Both the position numbers and the translations under genes were made by a program. This document shows, in pieces, positions 1 to 10,723 of a stretch of DNA of 64,000 nt; the stretch's first letter is position 1; each line of letters begins with the position of its first letter. A model generated the notes under the pieces. The model did not search any database, was not told the DNA's origin, and saw only the letters and a program-made list of their open reading frames with translations. Source of the stretch: Hesseltinella vesiculosa (Eukaryota; Mucoromycota; Mucoromycetes; Mucorales; Cunninghamellaceae); assembly GCA_002104935.1 (NCBI GenBank), contig MCGT01000005.1:372001-436000 (forward strand), in the 5' to 3' direction.

Positions 1-1321
1 CCACCCAATTCATTCCCCAGCAACCCGTCACTCCTCCTCGAATCGTCGATGGCTATATCAGTCCCATGACCAAGTCTTCCCCAAGGCACCCTGTTTCCCC
101 TCCTCAAAGTGCTTGCTCTGAAGGTAAGGCGTAGAAAAAGAAATTGGCATTTTCTTACTCTTTCCTAAAGACCTCGGTTCCGGCATCGACATGAGTGGAC
201 TGACACCGAACAAATACTACATGACCAACCCCTCGCCATCCACCGATTACTCCGATCAGTTTCCCGTGGATCCCAGCCGCCCAATGCCTGTCAACAACTT
301 TGGCATGCCATACAACTTCAGTTCACCCGAAGATGCTCTTTCAGGGTTGATATTCCCAGGCGCCGACCAGCCTCAGTACAATGTCGACACCATCCAACGC
401 CTAGAGTATCTGCAGAGCATGATGGATTCCGATGCCTTTGTCCCCTCCCAGCTCAACCTCCAGATCTCCAGCGAACAGCAGCTGGCTGACATGAATCAAT
501 GGCTGGCGCAGCTCGGCACTCACATGGATCAAGTCGATGCCATGTCGATCACCTCACAACCCAACATGCTCCCCAATACCAACGGCTTCCCAGCCCCTGC
601 TCAACAGGACTTTTATGTGCGTTCTGTGCCCGTCGAGCCTCATAACGGTGCCTTTTACCAGACCCCCACCGTCCCCTCCCAGCAAACCATCCCCCCCACT
701 CAGGACGACTATTGGCAACAGCAACAGCAGCAAGACCAGTTGCTTTGGCAGCCATCTTCAGCCATGCCTTCTCAAGGCATACCGATGCCCATCACCGGTC
801 AACGTACCCATATCGCCCCATCGCCCGACCTCATGCATGGCGTGTACCAACAGGACATGGTCACTGCCCTTAACTTTACAAAGAGCAACGACAGCTACAA
901 ATACGACAACCCTGCCGATGGTCGTGTTGACAAGAAAGTCTTGGAACCTGCTCCTCGTCCCAAACTCGATCCCGCCGCCAAAACCGTCGATGAAAAACAT
1001 ACCATTGCCCATATGCTCAACGTGTTTACTGCCATTCCCTCTTCAGGCCAAGATCCCGTCAAATCAACGCCCGCTCAGCCTAAACCGACGGAAAAGCCTC
1101 CTGCACCTGTCAAGGCACCTGAAACCGATATTCAAAATCTATTGGTCAACTTCCAAGACATGGCATTGTCTGATCAACCTTCATTACAACCTCACACCAA
1201 GCCTTCAGCTCAGCAGCGCCATCGGCTCCTCCTGCAGGAGATCTCTAGGTGGCTTCGAGCTTCCTATGATCGAAAGCATCCTCCTGCTCCTTCCTCCAAA
1301 TCTCCATTAACGGTACAATAA
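1..1321 (+). CDS. Gln/Pro-rich putative regulatory protein (5' partial)
   Basis: The gene enters from the left edge. An upstream exon reads in frame from base 3 to 123, a 47-nt GT-AG intron (124-170) follows, and the last exon runs from 171 to the stop. The join makes a GAC codon, so the ATG at 191 is internal rather than the start. The visible ~415 residues are low-complexity, rich in Pro, Gln and Ser, with a Gln run near the middle. A short hydrophobic and amphipathic stretch (AHMLNVFTAI) and a basic C-terminus (RHRLLLQEISRWLR) are the only structured-looking parts. There is no membrane segment or recognisable catalytic motif. The composition resembles the transactivation region of a fungal transcription factor, but the DNA-binding domain would lie outside the window, so this is inference only. 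Confidence 0.7.
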
Positions 1322-1376
1322 CCCTTTTCTGTCCAAATATTTGGCTTTTTTCCCCCGTTCAGAGCAGCCTCCTTCC

Positions 1377-1382
1377 AATAAA
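1377..1382 (+). terminator. Poly(A) signal AATAAA of the first gene
   Basis: A perfect AATAAA lies 56 nt after the stop codon of the Gln/Pro-rich protein. It is followed by T-rich sequence, as expected at a fungal mRNA 3' end. Confidence 0.5.
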
Positions 1383-1710
1383 GTGTGATATCCTTTTTTT
1401 GATACAAATCATGCCTCGTCCTCTTTTCGGGTGCTTTCCATTGACAATCCTGAATTCATTTTTTAGTCCCCCCCCCCCATTTTTCATCGTAAATATCAAC
1501 TGTCATTGTCCTGTGCATTCTTTGGGCCTGACTTTGAACTGCAATTGAAGATCACGAAAGAAGCATGTGAACCCACTGCCTGACCCCAACTTTTTTTCAT
1601 ACATTTTTAAATCACAGCGCATATTTATTTTTTTGCGAGCTCCCCTTCCTTTCTCTTTTCTTTCTTCTTCACACTTCACCCCTCCTTTTTTCTAATTTTT
1701 CATTTATATC
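1383..1710 (+). promoter_or_regulatory. Intergenic region and pyrimidine-rich leader of the FATP gene
   Basis: There is no coding signal here. The last ~100 bases before the FATP start codon are almost pure C/T, a pattern seen before many genes in this window and typical of fungal 5' leaders. I see no clear TATA box. Confidence 0.35.
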
Positions 1711-4180
1711 ATGTCAGGTAAAAATACCAAGCAATGACCACGAGTCATAAGTAAAGAGTTTTCTATTGGGTCTCACCTTTTTTTTTTTTTTTTTTTTTTT
1801 TTTGCGGAAAAAGGCTCTTTGTTACCAGTTGCCGCTGCCGGTATTGGCGGGTTCATTGGTAGTATGTACGTCGATTCACGCTTGTTGCTGAGTCGAGATG
1901 CTCATCAGCTGAAGGCGGGTGTTCTCGCTAAAATCTAGTAAGTAACAGTTGGAAGCATGGCAAGAAAAGAGAGGGACAAAGGTGTTTACTGTTGGACCGT
2001 AGCCACCGTATCTGGGAATACAAAGACAAGCTCCATTATTACTACCGATTCAAGGATCGTGCTGCTACCACACCTGAAGGCGTGTTCTTAGTCTTTGAAG
2101 GCAAAGAATACACCTATCGACATATTGAACAAGGTAAAAAACCATTTCCATTTTTGAAGTGTTTGGCCTGACAGATGCGTGGCGGGCGGAATTTTTTTTC
2201 TCTCAAAACTCACGCTTTTCCCAATTTTGTCCATCCGTAGCTTCCAATCGACTGGTAAACGCCCCACACTTTTTTTTTTTTTTTTTTTTCATGTCTCACA
2301 CGTTTCTTTTTAATATTCACCCTAACTTAAGGCTCATTGGTTGTTGGCCCAAAATGTCAAGCGCAACGGTAAATATAACCAATCTTGAGTAAAGCCTCCT
2401 TCTGACCTCTCTTTTTTTTTCATAGAAATCGTCTGCATGATGCTTCAAAACCATCCCACATTTTTCATTTCCTTGTTCGCCATCAGCAAGATCGGTGCTG
2501 TTCCTTCCTTGATCAACAACAATCTGTCCGACGATTCCTTGTTGCACTGCATCAATGTGGCCGAAGCCAAGCTGTTCTTGTTTGATCCTACCTACGAAAA
2601 GAGCGTGGCCACAGTCGTCAACCGTACTGAAAACGTCCGCTTCTTTGCCTTTGGTGAAGCCTGTGAATATGCCGACATCACCTCAGATCTAGCCCCTGCC
2701 CTAGGCCCCTCTGTCTTGAACACCTTCTCAGACAAGAACACGGACGAAGCCCTGATCAAAGGCGTCGGTAACTCGGACCCTGCCTTTTTGATCTATACCT
2801 CTGGCACCACCGGTATGCCCAAAGCTGCCATCAGTCAACACTCTCGCGTCGCCTGTAAGTCTCCCTATGCCTTCTCCTCCATGACACTCATCCTTTTTTT
2901 TTTTACAATTCACAGTTGGCATGAACATGTTTGCTCGCGTTTCTGGCATCACCCAAGATGACCGTGTGTACTGCGTGCTGCCTATTTACCATAGCTCTGG
3001 CTGTAAGTCACAAACACTTGATCATCGGTGCTGTGAGATCTGACGGTTTCTTCATAGTGATCGTGTGCTGCTCAACTGCCATGATGGCTGGTGCCACGAT
3101 CGTGCTCGGTCGCCGATTCTCAGCTCGTCGATTCTGGAATGACTGTGTGGATTACGATGTCACTGTCTTCACGGTAAGTTGTCTCTGGATGAAAAACGGC
3201 CAGCGTTAGACTCACCTGCCCTCCTCGTTACTTAGTACATTGGTGAATTCTGCCGTTACCTGCTAAGCCAACCTACCCATCCCGAAGAACGTAACCACAA
3301 GGTGCGCATGGTATACGGGAACGGTATGCGTCCTGACGTCTGGAACCGATTCCGTGACCGCTTTGGCATCCCTACTATCTTTGAATTCTACGCCGCCACC
3401 GAGGCTCCTACCAGTCTGTTCAACGTCAACACCGGCAACTTTGGTGCTGGCGCCGTCGGTCACCGTGGCTACCTGTTCCGTGCCCTTCGCAGCGAAGTCC
3501 AAATGATCAAGATCGACCCGGTGTCAGAAGAGCCTCTTCGAACCAAGGCCGGCTTGTGTGTGCCCTGCAGCTATGGCGAGCAAGGTGAACTGCTGGCACG
3601 CATGGACCCCAATGATGCTCTCCAATTCGATGGCTACTACAAGAACAAGTCCGCCACGGACAAGAAGATCTTGCGCGACGTGTTTGTCAAGGGCGACGCC
3701 TACTTCCGTAGTGGTGACTTGCTCAAGCTCGACCAAGACGGTTTCTACTACTTTGGCGATCGTGTGGGCGATACCTTCCGTTGGAAATCCGAAAACGTCG
3801 CCACCACTGAAGTTGCCCAGGCTTTGGGCGTGTACCCAGGCGTGGCCGAAGCCAACATTTACGGCGCCTTGGTGCCTCACCACGATGGCCGTGCCGGTAT
3901 GGCTGCCCTTGTCCGTGCCGCCAATGCCGCCATCGATTTCAAGGATCTGTATCAGTACCTGAAGCGTAAACTGCCCAAGTATGCCATCCCCGTCTTCGTG
4001 CGCTTTGTCCCTGCCATGGAGCTTACCGGTACCTTCAAGCAACAAAAGGTCCACTTTAGAAACGAAGGCATCGACATGGAGAAGATCCAAGACGAGATCT
4101 TCTGGCTCCAAGGCGAAACCTACGTGCCCTTCTCCAAGGAAGACTACCAACGCATCGTTGAAGGCAAAGTCAAATTGTAA
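1711..4180 (+). CDS. FAT1: Very-long-chain acyl-CoA synthetase / fatty acid transport protein (FATP/Fat1 family)
   Basis: This enzyme activates long and very-long-chain fatty acids to acyl-CoA and helps their uptake at membranes. Nine exons (1711-1717, 1814-1937, 2003-2133, 2241-2254, 2332-2368, 2426-2854, 2916-3002, 3058-3173, 3236-4180) join to 629 aa, the usual family length. The first coding exon is only 7 nt and the fourth 14 nt. The N-terminus carries a hydrophobic glycine-rich segment (AAAGIGGFIGS) that fits the FATP membrane anchor. The AMP-binding loop IYTSGTTGMPKAA lies near residue 230. The FATP/VLACS signature GDRVGDTFRW..ENVATTEV lies near residue 490. The fungal orthologue is Fat1. 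Function rests on both motifs, so confidence is high; substrate chain length cannot be read from sequence. Confidence 0.95.
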
Positions 4181-4279
4181 AAACGAAACCTTTCCCATTC
4201 CCCCACCCTCTCTAGATCTGCTCCTCCTCTATACTCTCTCTACCCAAGCAATCCTCTCTTTTTCTTCCTATTTTGTATC

Positions 4280-4285
4280 AATAAA
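4280..4285 (+). terminator. Poly(A) signal AATAAA of the FATP gene
   Basis: A perfect AATAAA lies about 100 nt after the FATP stop. The remaining bases up to the convergent SmD3 stop hold only A- and T-rich homopolymer runs. Confidence 0.5.
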
Positions 4286-4548
4286 GTTGTTAATGCTCAT
4301 GAACCAAAAAAAAATATAGATGGGCATCCTTTTTTTACTGTAACTGTGCATAAAAAGGACTAGGTGGCTGTAAAAAAAAGTGGCGTGACGATGGGAGACA
4401 AAAAAAAAAAAAAAACCTTGGCTGAAAATAAACGATATCGCAAGCATGTTGTTGAAGTAAAAGAATAAAAAAAAAAAAAGGCAAAAGAAAACTATACATG
4501 ACAAAGTGGGAGAGGGAAGGGTAAAAAAAAACAAACAAAAAACGTTTC

Positions 4549-5224
4549 TTAGGCTCTTCCACGACCACGGCCTCGGAAACCACCACGCATAGGCACAGCA
4601 CGACCTAAATGAAATCAAATAGGGAGCGGTGAGCATTCTTTTCTCTGCCTCGTGGATCCCTTTCTCGCTCAATTAGAGAGCGAGGAAAGCGGCTTTTACC
4701 TCGTCCACGTCCTCGCAAGTTGGGTGGTGGCAGTTGCTTGAACATAGGAGCATTCTTCAACATGTCGGGCACAATAAAGAATCGAACGCTGGAGCCACGG
4801 ATGTACACTTGATCCAATTGTGATACTCGACCATCGCGGGCAGTCACTGTGATTTCTCGTAACTGGATGTTCATGTTGTCTTCGGCTGTTATGATAAATA
4901 TCGCAAACGCAAACGTGTCAATAAAGTAACGAAGATGCAATATTGGAGAATAGATGAAGAAATGACGTCAAAGATAAAAGTCACAGGTAAAACGAAAAGT
5001 AGCAGCCAAAACGAGGACCATCATATGGTAATAGAAAGAGAAAGTTCAATAGCAAATCGTCAGTACCCAGATGATCAAAAAGCCTGTCAAAAAAATTTTT
5101 TTTCTCATCGTCCTTGTTTACCATCTAACAATTTGCCACGGTACAATTGACCAGTCTTCAATTCCAAAGTGACCACATGGCCTTGGGCTTCATGGAGAAG
5201 TTTGATGGGGACACCGATGGTCAT
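4549..5224 (-). CDS. SMD3: Small nuclear ribonucleoprotein SmD3
   Basis: SmD3 is one of seven Sm proteins that form the ring around spliceosomal snRNAs. Three exons (5224-5122, 4885-4700, 4604-4549) join to 114 aa. The start ATG gives [18 protein letters not shown], the family N-terminus; an in-frame upstream extension is poly-Phe/Lys translated from the leader and is not used. The Sm1 motif is [16 protein letters not shown] and the Sm2 motif is [17 protein letters not shown]. The C-terminus is an Arg-Gly tail ([20 protein letters not shown]), the part normally methylated on arginine. It runs towards FATP and shares a ~370-bp AT-rich gap with it. Confidence 0.97.
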
Positions 5225-5470
5225 TATGGATGCGTAAAAAGTGAAAAATAAAAATAAAAAAAAAAAGGGAAGCTGAGGAGGAAAAAAAATAACAACAAAA
5301 AAAAAAAAAAAAAAACCAGCCAGCCAGCAGTCAGGCATTGGCGGGGTTGGGTATTCATATAATCAGGCCTGACGACAACACCGACATGGATGGAGCTTTT
5401 CTAGAGATCAGAGTCTAAGAAAAAAATAAAAATACAGGGTTCGCTCAACTTGGCTATTTATCTTCTTGCT

Positions 5471-7106
5471 TTAATTTACCTTTGGACCAGGTGAGGCCGA
5501 GGACATGTAGCCAACCCCCTAAAAAAATGCTGCCGCGTCTGGTCACTCTGCACTCATTTTTTCTTGACACATGTTTCCTTACCATGCTCTCCGTTACATG
5601 TCCATACCAAAACTCCAATCCTTGAAATAAACGCGTCAGCTTCTTTCCTCTGTATCTCTCCCAGGAACGCTGCTTACTCTTTCCCCATCGAAGCGCAATG
5701 AGACCCACAGATTTTTCATCATACACAGCCAAGCTTGGGGAATCTACCAGTGCAAGGAAAAAAAAATAGAGGCGCATCCACAAAAACATAAAGTACGTGC
5801 TTTCGGCCATTGCCGTGATTTACCTAAAAAATCTCGCTGCAGCCCTTGAGTCATTGCAGCATGTAGATCATCTTGATGCCGGAGCCGGTCAAGTAGCTTC
5901 CTTGTCACGTCGCTGCGTACGATTTGCTCACCAGTGCCCGACACACTGCAAGCCAGACCAGGCCCATCAGACGTTTTGTTTTCAGCCCAGCATCCACTTC
6001 CAAACATGGCTGCCTAAGCAGGAAAAGAATGGTTGACTACTCTGTTTCTTTGCCGTACTGTCGCTTCCTTTGATCTTTACTTCGCCAATGCGGCCAGGTG
6101 ATTTCAGTAAGATGCCACCGCTGCTAACACCCGAAGCAATGTTGCCGCAACCATCGATGCAAATCGCTCCCACAGTGTCATGGTTTCGATCCTGTTCTTC
6201 TGTCGCTGGCTGTGTCTTGACAGCGTCTTGTAGCATTTGCATACACGTCACATACGTGTCCATTGCTTCACCTAACCACATCCGTCGAATGCTGAAAATG
6301 AGAACAAAATAAACCTTTAGATTGGCGTTTGCTTACTTGAGATTTGATCTTTCTCGACCACAGTTGCCAAGCCCCGTTGTTTTGCCCACTCCTTCGCCCC
6401 CGATCCGCAAAGCATCCTGCGATATGCACAAAGAGCGTGAATTTCCCAGGCCATCGCCTTTTTTTTTCCCCTACTGACATGGGAGGGATCCGACCCAAGG
6501 CCAAAAGACCACGGTTGTTCTCGTGTACCATCTCTTGGCACACCTGGATAGGATTGCGGACACCAGGCACCGCAGCAACAGCGCCAAATGCAGCTGTTTG
6601 GCCATCCATCAGGCTCGCATCACATTCCACGCTCGCATGCAACGTCAGGTTCGAGCCATAACCAGCATTGGTCACCTGGTCATCCTACATATCCAGAGCA
6701 AAGGCAAAAAAAAAAAAAAAAAAAAGATATCAGCAAGTGTCAGACTAACGTCTCGGTTACTCTTGGACAGAACCTCTAAAATAGCGATGGCAGCACTAAC
6801 GGCATTCACAGCAGATTCACCTTGTTTCAGCAATTCCATGGCTCTTCGACAAGCTCTAAATGAAGGAGAAGATTTGTATCATGATTATGGAAAGCACATT
6901 CCTAGCCAGCATTTCCATTGCCGTTCATACCTGGCGCACACGGATCGATAGCGTTTTTCTTTTTTTCGTGACAAATGACCTGGAATAAATAAGAAAATAC
7001 AGAACCAGAAAGAGATTAGCAATTATGACACGGAATCATGATCTACCCGGAAGAATCTGTCCTTACCTGCCCCCACATGAACAGCGATAAACATTGGTGG
7101 ATCCAT
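5471..7106 (-). CDS. TASP1: Taspase 1 (threonine aspartase, N-terminal nucleophile hydrolase)
   Basis: Taspase 1 is a self-cleaving Asp-specific endopeptidase of the type 2 asparaginase fold. Nine exons (7106-7067, 6979-6931, 6855-6774, 6684-6479, 6416-6337, 6271-6081, 6013-5824, 5743-5583, 5518-5471) join to 348 aa. The model starts MDPPMFIAVHVGAG, matching the family N-terminus. TNAGYGSNL and ECDASLMDG mark the alpha subunit. The autocleavage site and nucleophile is Thr185 in DTVGAICIDGCGNIA, and GVSSGG and GCWAEN follow. The last exon restores the TESM-GVGYMS motif. Two choices are uncertain: the third-exon donor (GTTCTG at 6773, or GTTAGT 24 nt further in, which adds 8 residues) and the fourth-exon donor, where GTCAGT is needed for frame. 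It is shorter than the human enzyme because the linker before the nucleophile is short. Confidence 0.88.
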
Positions 7107-7502
7107 CGCGGCTTGCAAAGGGCGGAAAATGGGAGAAACGTGGAGCACAATCTATTTCTCCCGCCATTGTCTTTATGAGTAGGTTTGCCTGGCCAATCAC
7201 GTAATGAGATTGGCCAGGCATCATACCCACTGCCACCTCCATCCACTCTGCCCAATGGTTCTGATCCTTTGGTTTTTTACTAGTTGAAGACTACCGAAGG
7301 CTCTCGTTGAAGCTGTAGCTCGACCAAATTGAAGCTTTTGGAAAACCCAAATCTTCTTCTTTCTTTACGCATATTTTTTTTTGTTCCACGACCTTTTCCC
7401 CTTTTTTTTTCGCCTGTTTTCTTCACATCAACAAATCTCCATGATACAATATAGATGAGCTTAGTTAAAGCAATCGCCAACCAGAAAAAAAAACATTCGC
7501 AG
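7107..7502. other. Intergenic, TASP1 upstream region
   Basis: About 400 bases with no convincing exon. The stretch contains T-rich runs on the minus strand, and the longer open frames across it translate to low-complexity sequence. It probably holds the TASP1 promoter. Confidence 0.3.
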
Positions 7503-7739
7503 TCAGGCAGAGAAAAATGGAAGTTTGCCAGACGCCGTATCTGTTCCATCACACCCTGGTGTATAGTATGCTGGATCAAGAGGATTGGCAATGAAAGAAA
7601 AGAAAATGGCACTGTCATGAGCACCGTAAATTGGTGTATTGGGAAATTCGTTGTAGAAACATTCCCACAACCTCAACAAAGGCGAGCATGGCATCTGAAA
7701 CCCTGATTTGCTCATGTCAACTACACAGTGTGCAAGCAA
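7503..7739 (-). pseudogene. Orphan exon-like fragment, unknown gene
   Basis: A minus-strand frame of about 75 codons looks protein-coding rather than random. It includes LLRLWECFYNEFPNTPIYGA and then HDSAIFFSFIANPLDPAYY, and it follows a plausible splice acceptor (GTGTAG). It ends at a stop, and no partner exons can be joined on either side. The upstream side meets the palindromic repeat within 120 bases. The HD within YGAHDSA faintly recalls histidine acid phosphatases, but nothing else fits, so I do not assign a family. I read it as the 3' remnant of a gene broken by repeat insertion. Confidence 0.3.
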
Positions 7740-7858
7740 AAAAAATATAAAGTACGATTGTGCGCGCTACCCTGAGAACATGTGCACGGTTTCTGGGTGG
7801 TGAAGAAAGAAATGCAGTTCTTTTGATAGACTTGGAGATACAGCAGGCAGGATGCAAG

Positions 7859-8415
7859 TATGGTTTTTGACGAGATGGCTTGGGGGTCCCCTGGCAAAAA
7901 TGGCCGATTTTTCATTTTTTTTTAGCTGGGGAAGCGGCGGTGTCAAATCGAAACTGATTAAAAGTTGGCTGGGCAACTGTCACCAATCGACCCCGATTTT
8001 TCAGCACCTTCATGGCTCATGCCTCTGCGCGCCCCAATAAAATTTCACGTTGGTCCAATTACTCAAAAGTGCTGTTGCAGCGCTTCCTTTTTTTTTCATT
8101 TTGAAGAAACATCATATTCAATCGCCGCGCTAACTGGAAGCAAGCAGTGAGTGACCTATGCGACTTTCTTCAAAATGAAAAAAAAAGGAAGCGCTGCAAC
8201 AGCACTTTTGAGTAATTGGACCAACGTGAAATTTTATTGGGGCGCGCAGAGGCATGAGCCATGAAGGTGCTGAAAAATCGGGGTCGATTGGTGACAGTTG
8301 CCCAGCCAACTTTTAATCAGTTTCGATTTGACACCGCCGCTTCCCCAGCTAAAAAAAAATGAAAAATCGGCCATTTTTGCCAGGGGACCCCCAAGCCATC
8401 TCGTCAAAAACCATA
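7859..8415. repeat. Near-perfect palindrome, two ~251-bp inverted arms around a 55-bp spacer
   Basis: Arm 1 (7859-8109) and arm 2 (8165-8415) are reverse complements that appear identical except for one base in a T/A run. The spacer is 8110-8164. Arm 2 continues to about 8545 with the rest of the repeat consensus, so the locus is one full-length repeat (8165-8545) plus an inverted, truncated copy. The same sequence family recurs at 17541-17882, 48551-48830 and 63325-63705. Open frames in the arms are mirror-image artefacts. A transcript through the locus would fold into a ~250-bp double-stranded hairpin. Confidence 0.95.
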
Positions 8416-8803
8416 GTGCAAAATCTGTCCAAGTCAATTCCCCTCATTTTTTGCATACCAATACAAAATGATGTGAAATGGCTTTGACTAAGACCACAAC
8501 GCTGTCAGACAGCGGAAGGGACAGCGAAAGACTGGCAAACATGCACTCAAAATGGTTTTGCGCGCACATCACGGTTCAAATAAAGTCCTGGTAACCGCCA
8601 GATGATGGCGGAAAATTGGTAGAAGACACATCTGCCATCTAGAGTCACCTTCGCATTTTGTCATTTGTTATCTTTTTGAATCTGGAAAGACATGCATAGT
8701 TAAGATTGGCGCGACCGCAGGAGCATGCCCAAAAAGCGGAGAGAAGATATTAATGTAGGATGGATATTAGCACGAGATTTTTAAGTTTATTGAGACATAG
8801 CTT
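8416..8803. repeat. Tail of the dispersed repeat, then AspA downstream region
   Basis: Up to about 8545 this matches the right-hand end of the copy at 63.6 kb: a shared TTTTGCATAC-type box, a TACAAA..TGATG box and a CTGGC..CATGC end. The remainder is unique sequence downstream of the aspartic protease gene with no coding signal. An ATTTAA-rich stretch near the stop may serve for polyadenylation. Confidence 0.55.
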
Positions 8804-10354
8804 TTACAAGGTTAAATGTAATGAAAGGAAGACACAGACGAGGGTGACGAAGAGGCTGGCAGTGGTAGCCAGGTTAGCAGCGGAGCGAGTGGAGCCACCA
8901 CTGCCGCCTTGTTGACCACTTCCACTTCCAGTGGGGCCGTTGGTTGAACTGGCCGAGGGGACAGCACTTGCAAAGCCGATACGGTAGTTGCCATAGTCAA
9001 ACACCAAATAAAAGTTGCGGAGGAAGGTGTCGCCTAGGAGCCAGTCAAAGGAAGAGCCACCGCCGGCATAGTTCATGGTCGAGAAGCCAAAGGTGCAGGA
9101 ACCGTCAGGGTTTTTCAAGGCCATGTCATAGAGGCGGAGAGTCAGCATCGCGTTGGAGGAGTTGCTGGCACCGGAGTTCTGCAGCGAACCAAGCAGCCCC
9201 ATCTGCACCGTGAGTGAGGTGGGGATGTTACAGGTGGTAAGCTTGTAATTGCCATACGAATCAGGCGAGGGGCTAAGGTAGGCGCCCAAAACTTTCTGGA
9301 TTGTCGTAAAGGTGGTCACATCAATGTAAGACATGGTGGTTCCGGTGTCCATCATGGCAGCCATTGGCTTTAGGAAACTTCCGCCAGCGACGCTGACGCT
9401 ATTGTTCATGACGGTCAGGCTTGGAGACATGACAGTCCAGTAGATGTATGTTGGTTGTGGTGTCGTTTGGACTGTGTAGGTGTTGACTTGCGCATAGCTA
9501 AGCTGACCGGTGTATTTGGTAGAGTCGATGCCTACGAGACAAAAAAAAAAAAAAAAAAAAAGGACCGCATGAGATTGCTGGATTGGTCAGCTTTCCGTTT
9601 TGACTTTACCACCAAAGATGATTTCGCCCGACCAACCCGTAGCATTGACGAAGTTGAGATAGATGGAGAAGATGGCTTGGGAAATTAGTTTTTGGTTCAT
9701 TAGGTTGTCAATGATTGTGGGGTAGGCAGCATGATCCCAGGTTTCACCATAGTCAAAGGCCAAGCCCATCAGGCCGCTGGCCACGACACTGCCAGAGTCC
9801 ACAGGTTGACCACCCATCACAAATGTGTCGGTAGTGTTGGTGACAGCGATGAATTGTTGCTTTTGGATGGTCAAGCCGCCGAGGGAAACGGTGTCGGTTA
9901 CATAGTTACCATTGGCGGAGCCTAGACCATATTGAATTCCAGCAGGAGTGGTGGTCACATTGGCAGTGGAAGAGCTGGATGGGTTATAAAGAGGCACTGG
10001 GCACACCGATTGAGGGCAACCCGTGGTAGCAAGCCAAAACTCGACACTGACGGAGAGATAAACGATATAATTGTCAGTCGGTTGCAAAGGAATAAAATAA
10101 AAAAAAAAAGCTAGTTTTATTTTTTACCTTCCGGTGTCGATGATGACATCAAATGGCTTTGGGGGTGTACCAGCTTGCAGGTTGACAATGTATTGCATGG
10201 ATTGATCATTGTACAGGGGTAACGAAGCACCATCACGACGGGTCAGGCCACGGTTAGCCAGGGTGGTGGCTTTCTTTGTAACAGGCACGCGCACCATAGC
10301 CGAGGCCAAGGCAAAAGCCCCGGTCGACAGTAGGAAAGGAGCAACAAATCTCAT
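8804..10354 (-). CDS. Secreted/GPI-type aspartic protease (pepsin family A1), copy A
   Basis: An extracellular or wall-bound acid endopeptidase. Three exons (10354-10128, 10046-9610, 9531-8804) join to 463 aa. MRFVAPFLLSTGAFALASA is a typical signal peptide, and a propeptide ends in a basic pair (LTRRDG). The first catalytic Asp lies in IIDTGS, split by intron 1. The second lies in MMDTGTTMSYI. FDWLLGDTFLRNFYLVFDY is the conserved C-terminal region. A Ser/Gly/Thr-rich stretch and a final hydrophobic segment (LFVTLVCVFLSLHL) with nothing after it look like a GPI-anchor signal, as in yapsins. Copy B lies directly upstream in the same direction with introns at the same positions, so the pair arose by tandem duplication. 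VEFWLATT replaces the usual SSDLWVAS after the first catalytic motif. Confidence 0.93.
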
Positions 10355-10723
10355 TGTCCAGGTAAAAAAAAAAAAGATGAAGAAACGAAAAGGAGGAGCT
10401 TGAGGATGGGCCCATTTATACCATTTTAGATGGATCCAATTTAAAGTTTTCACATTTGTAACGCCACCAAGCCTTTGCCACTGATGAGCCTCCAAAATTA
10501 ACACAATGTGCAACCTCGATTATTGTTTTTTGAAAAATGAAAAGAACCAAAACAAGAAAAAACAGGATTCCATCTCAGTCATGTTAGTGCCAACGTGAGA
10601 GCTCTGAAACAAAAAGTGGCAGATGGAATCAGCCACAAAAATAAAAACAAAAAATGACTGTGAGGTCATTCTTGGTCATCTGTGGCGATAAGCGTAAACA
10701 AAAATACAAGCGGAAGATATTTA
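10355..10723. promoter_or_regulatory. Intergenic region between the two aspartic proteases
   Basis: It holds the promoter of copy A and the 3' flank of copy B. A TATAAA-like element on the minus strand (TTTATA near 10415) lies about 60 nt upstream of the copy A start. No coding signal. Confidence 0.35.

Noticed and set aside
3524..4198. 224-codon minus-strand frame in the FATP gene
   Set aside because: Shadow of the last FATP exon, with no conserved protein.
6649..6662. GGTTCGAGCC as a tRNA T-loop
   Set aside because: It lies inside a TASP1 exon and no cloverleaf can be drawn.
7852..8437. Two near-identical ~62-codon frames in the palindrome arms
   Set aside because: They are mirror copies of repeat DNA; other repeat copies do not keep the frame.
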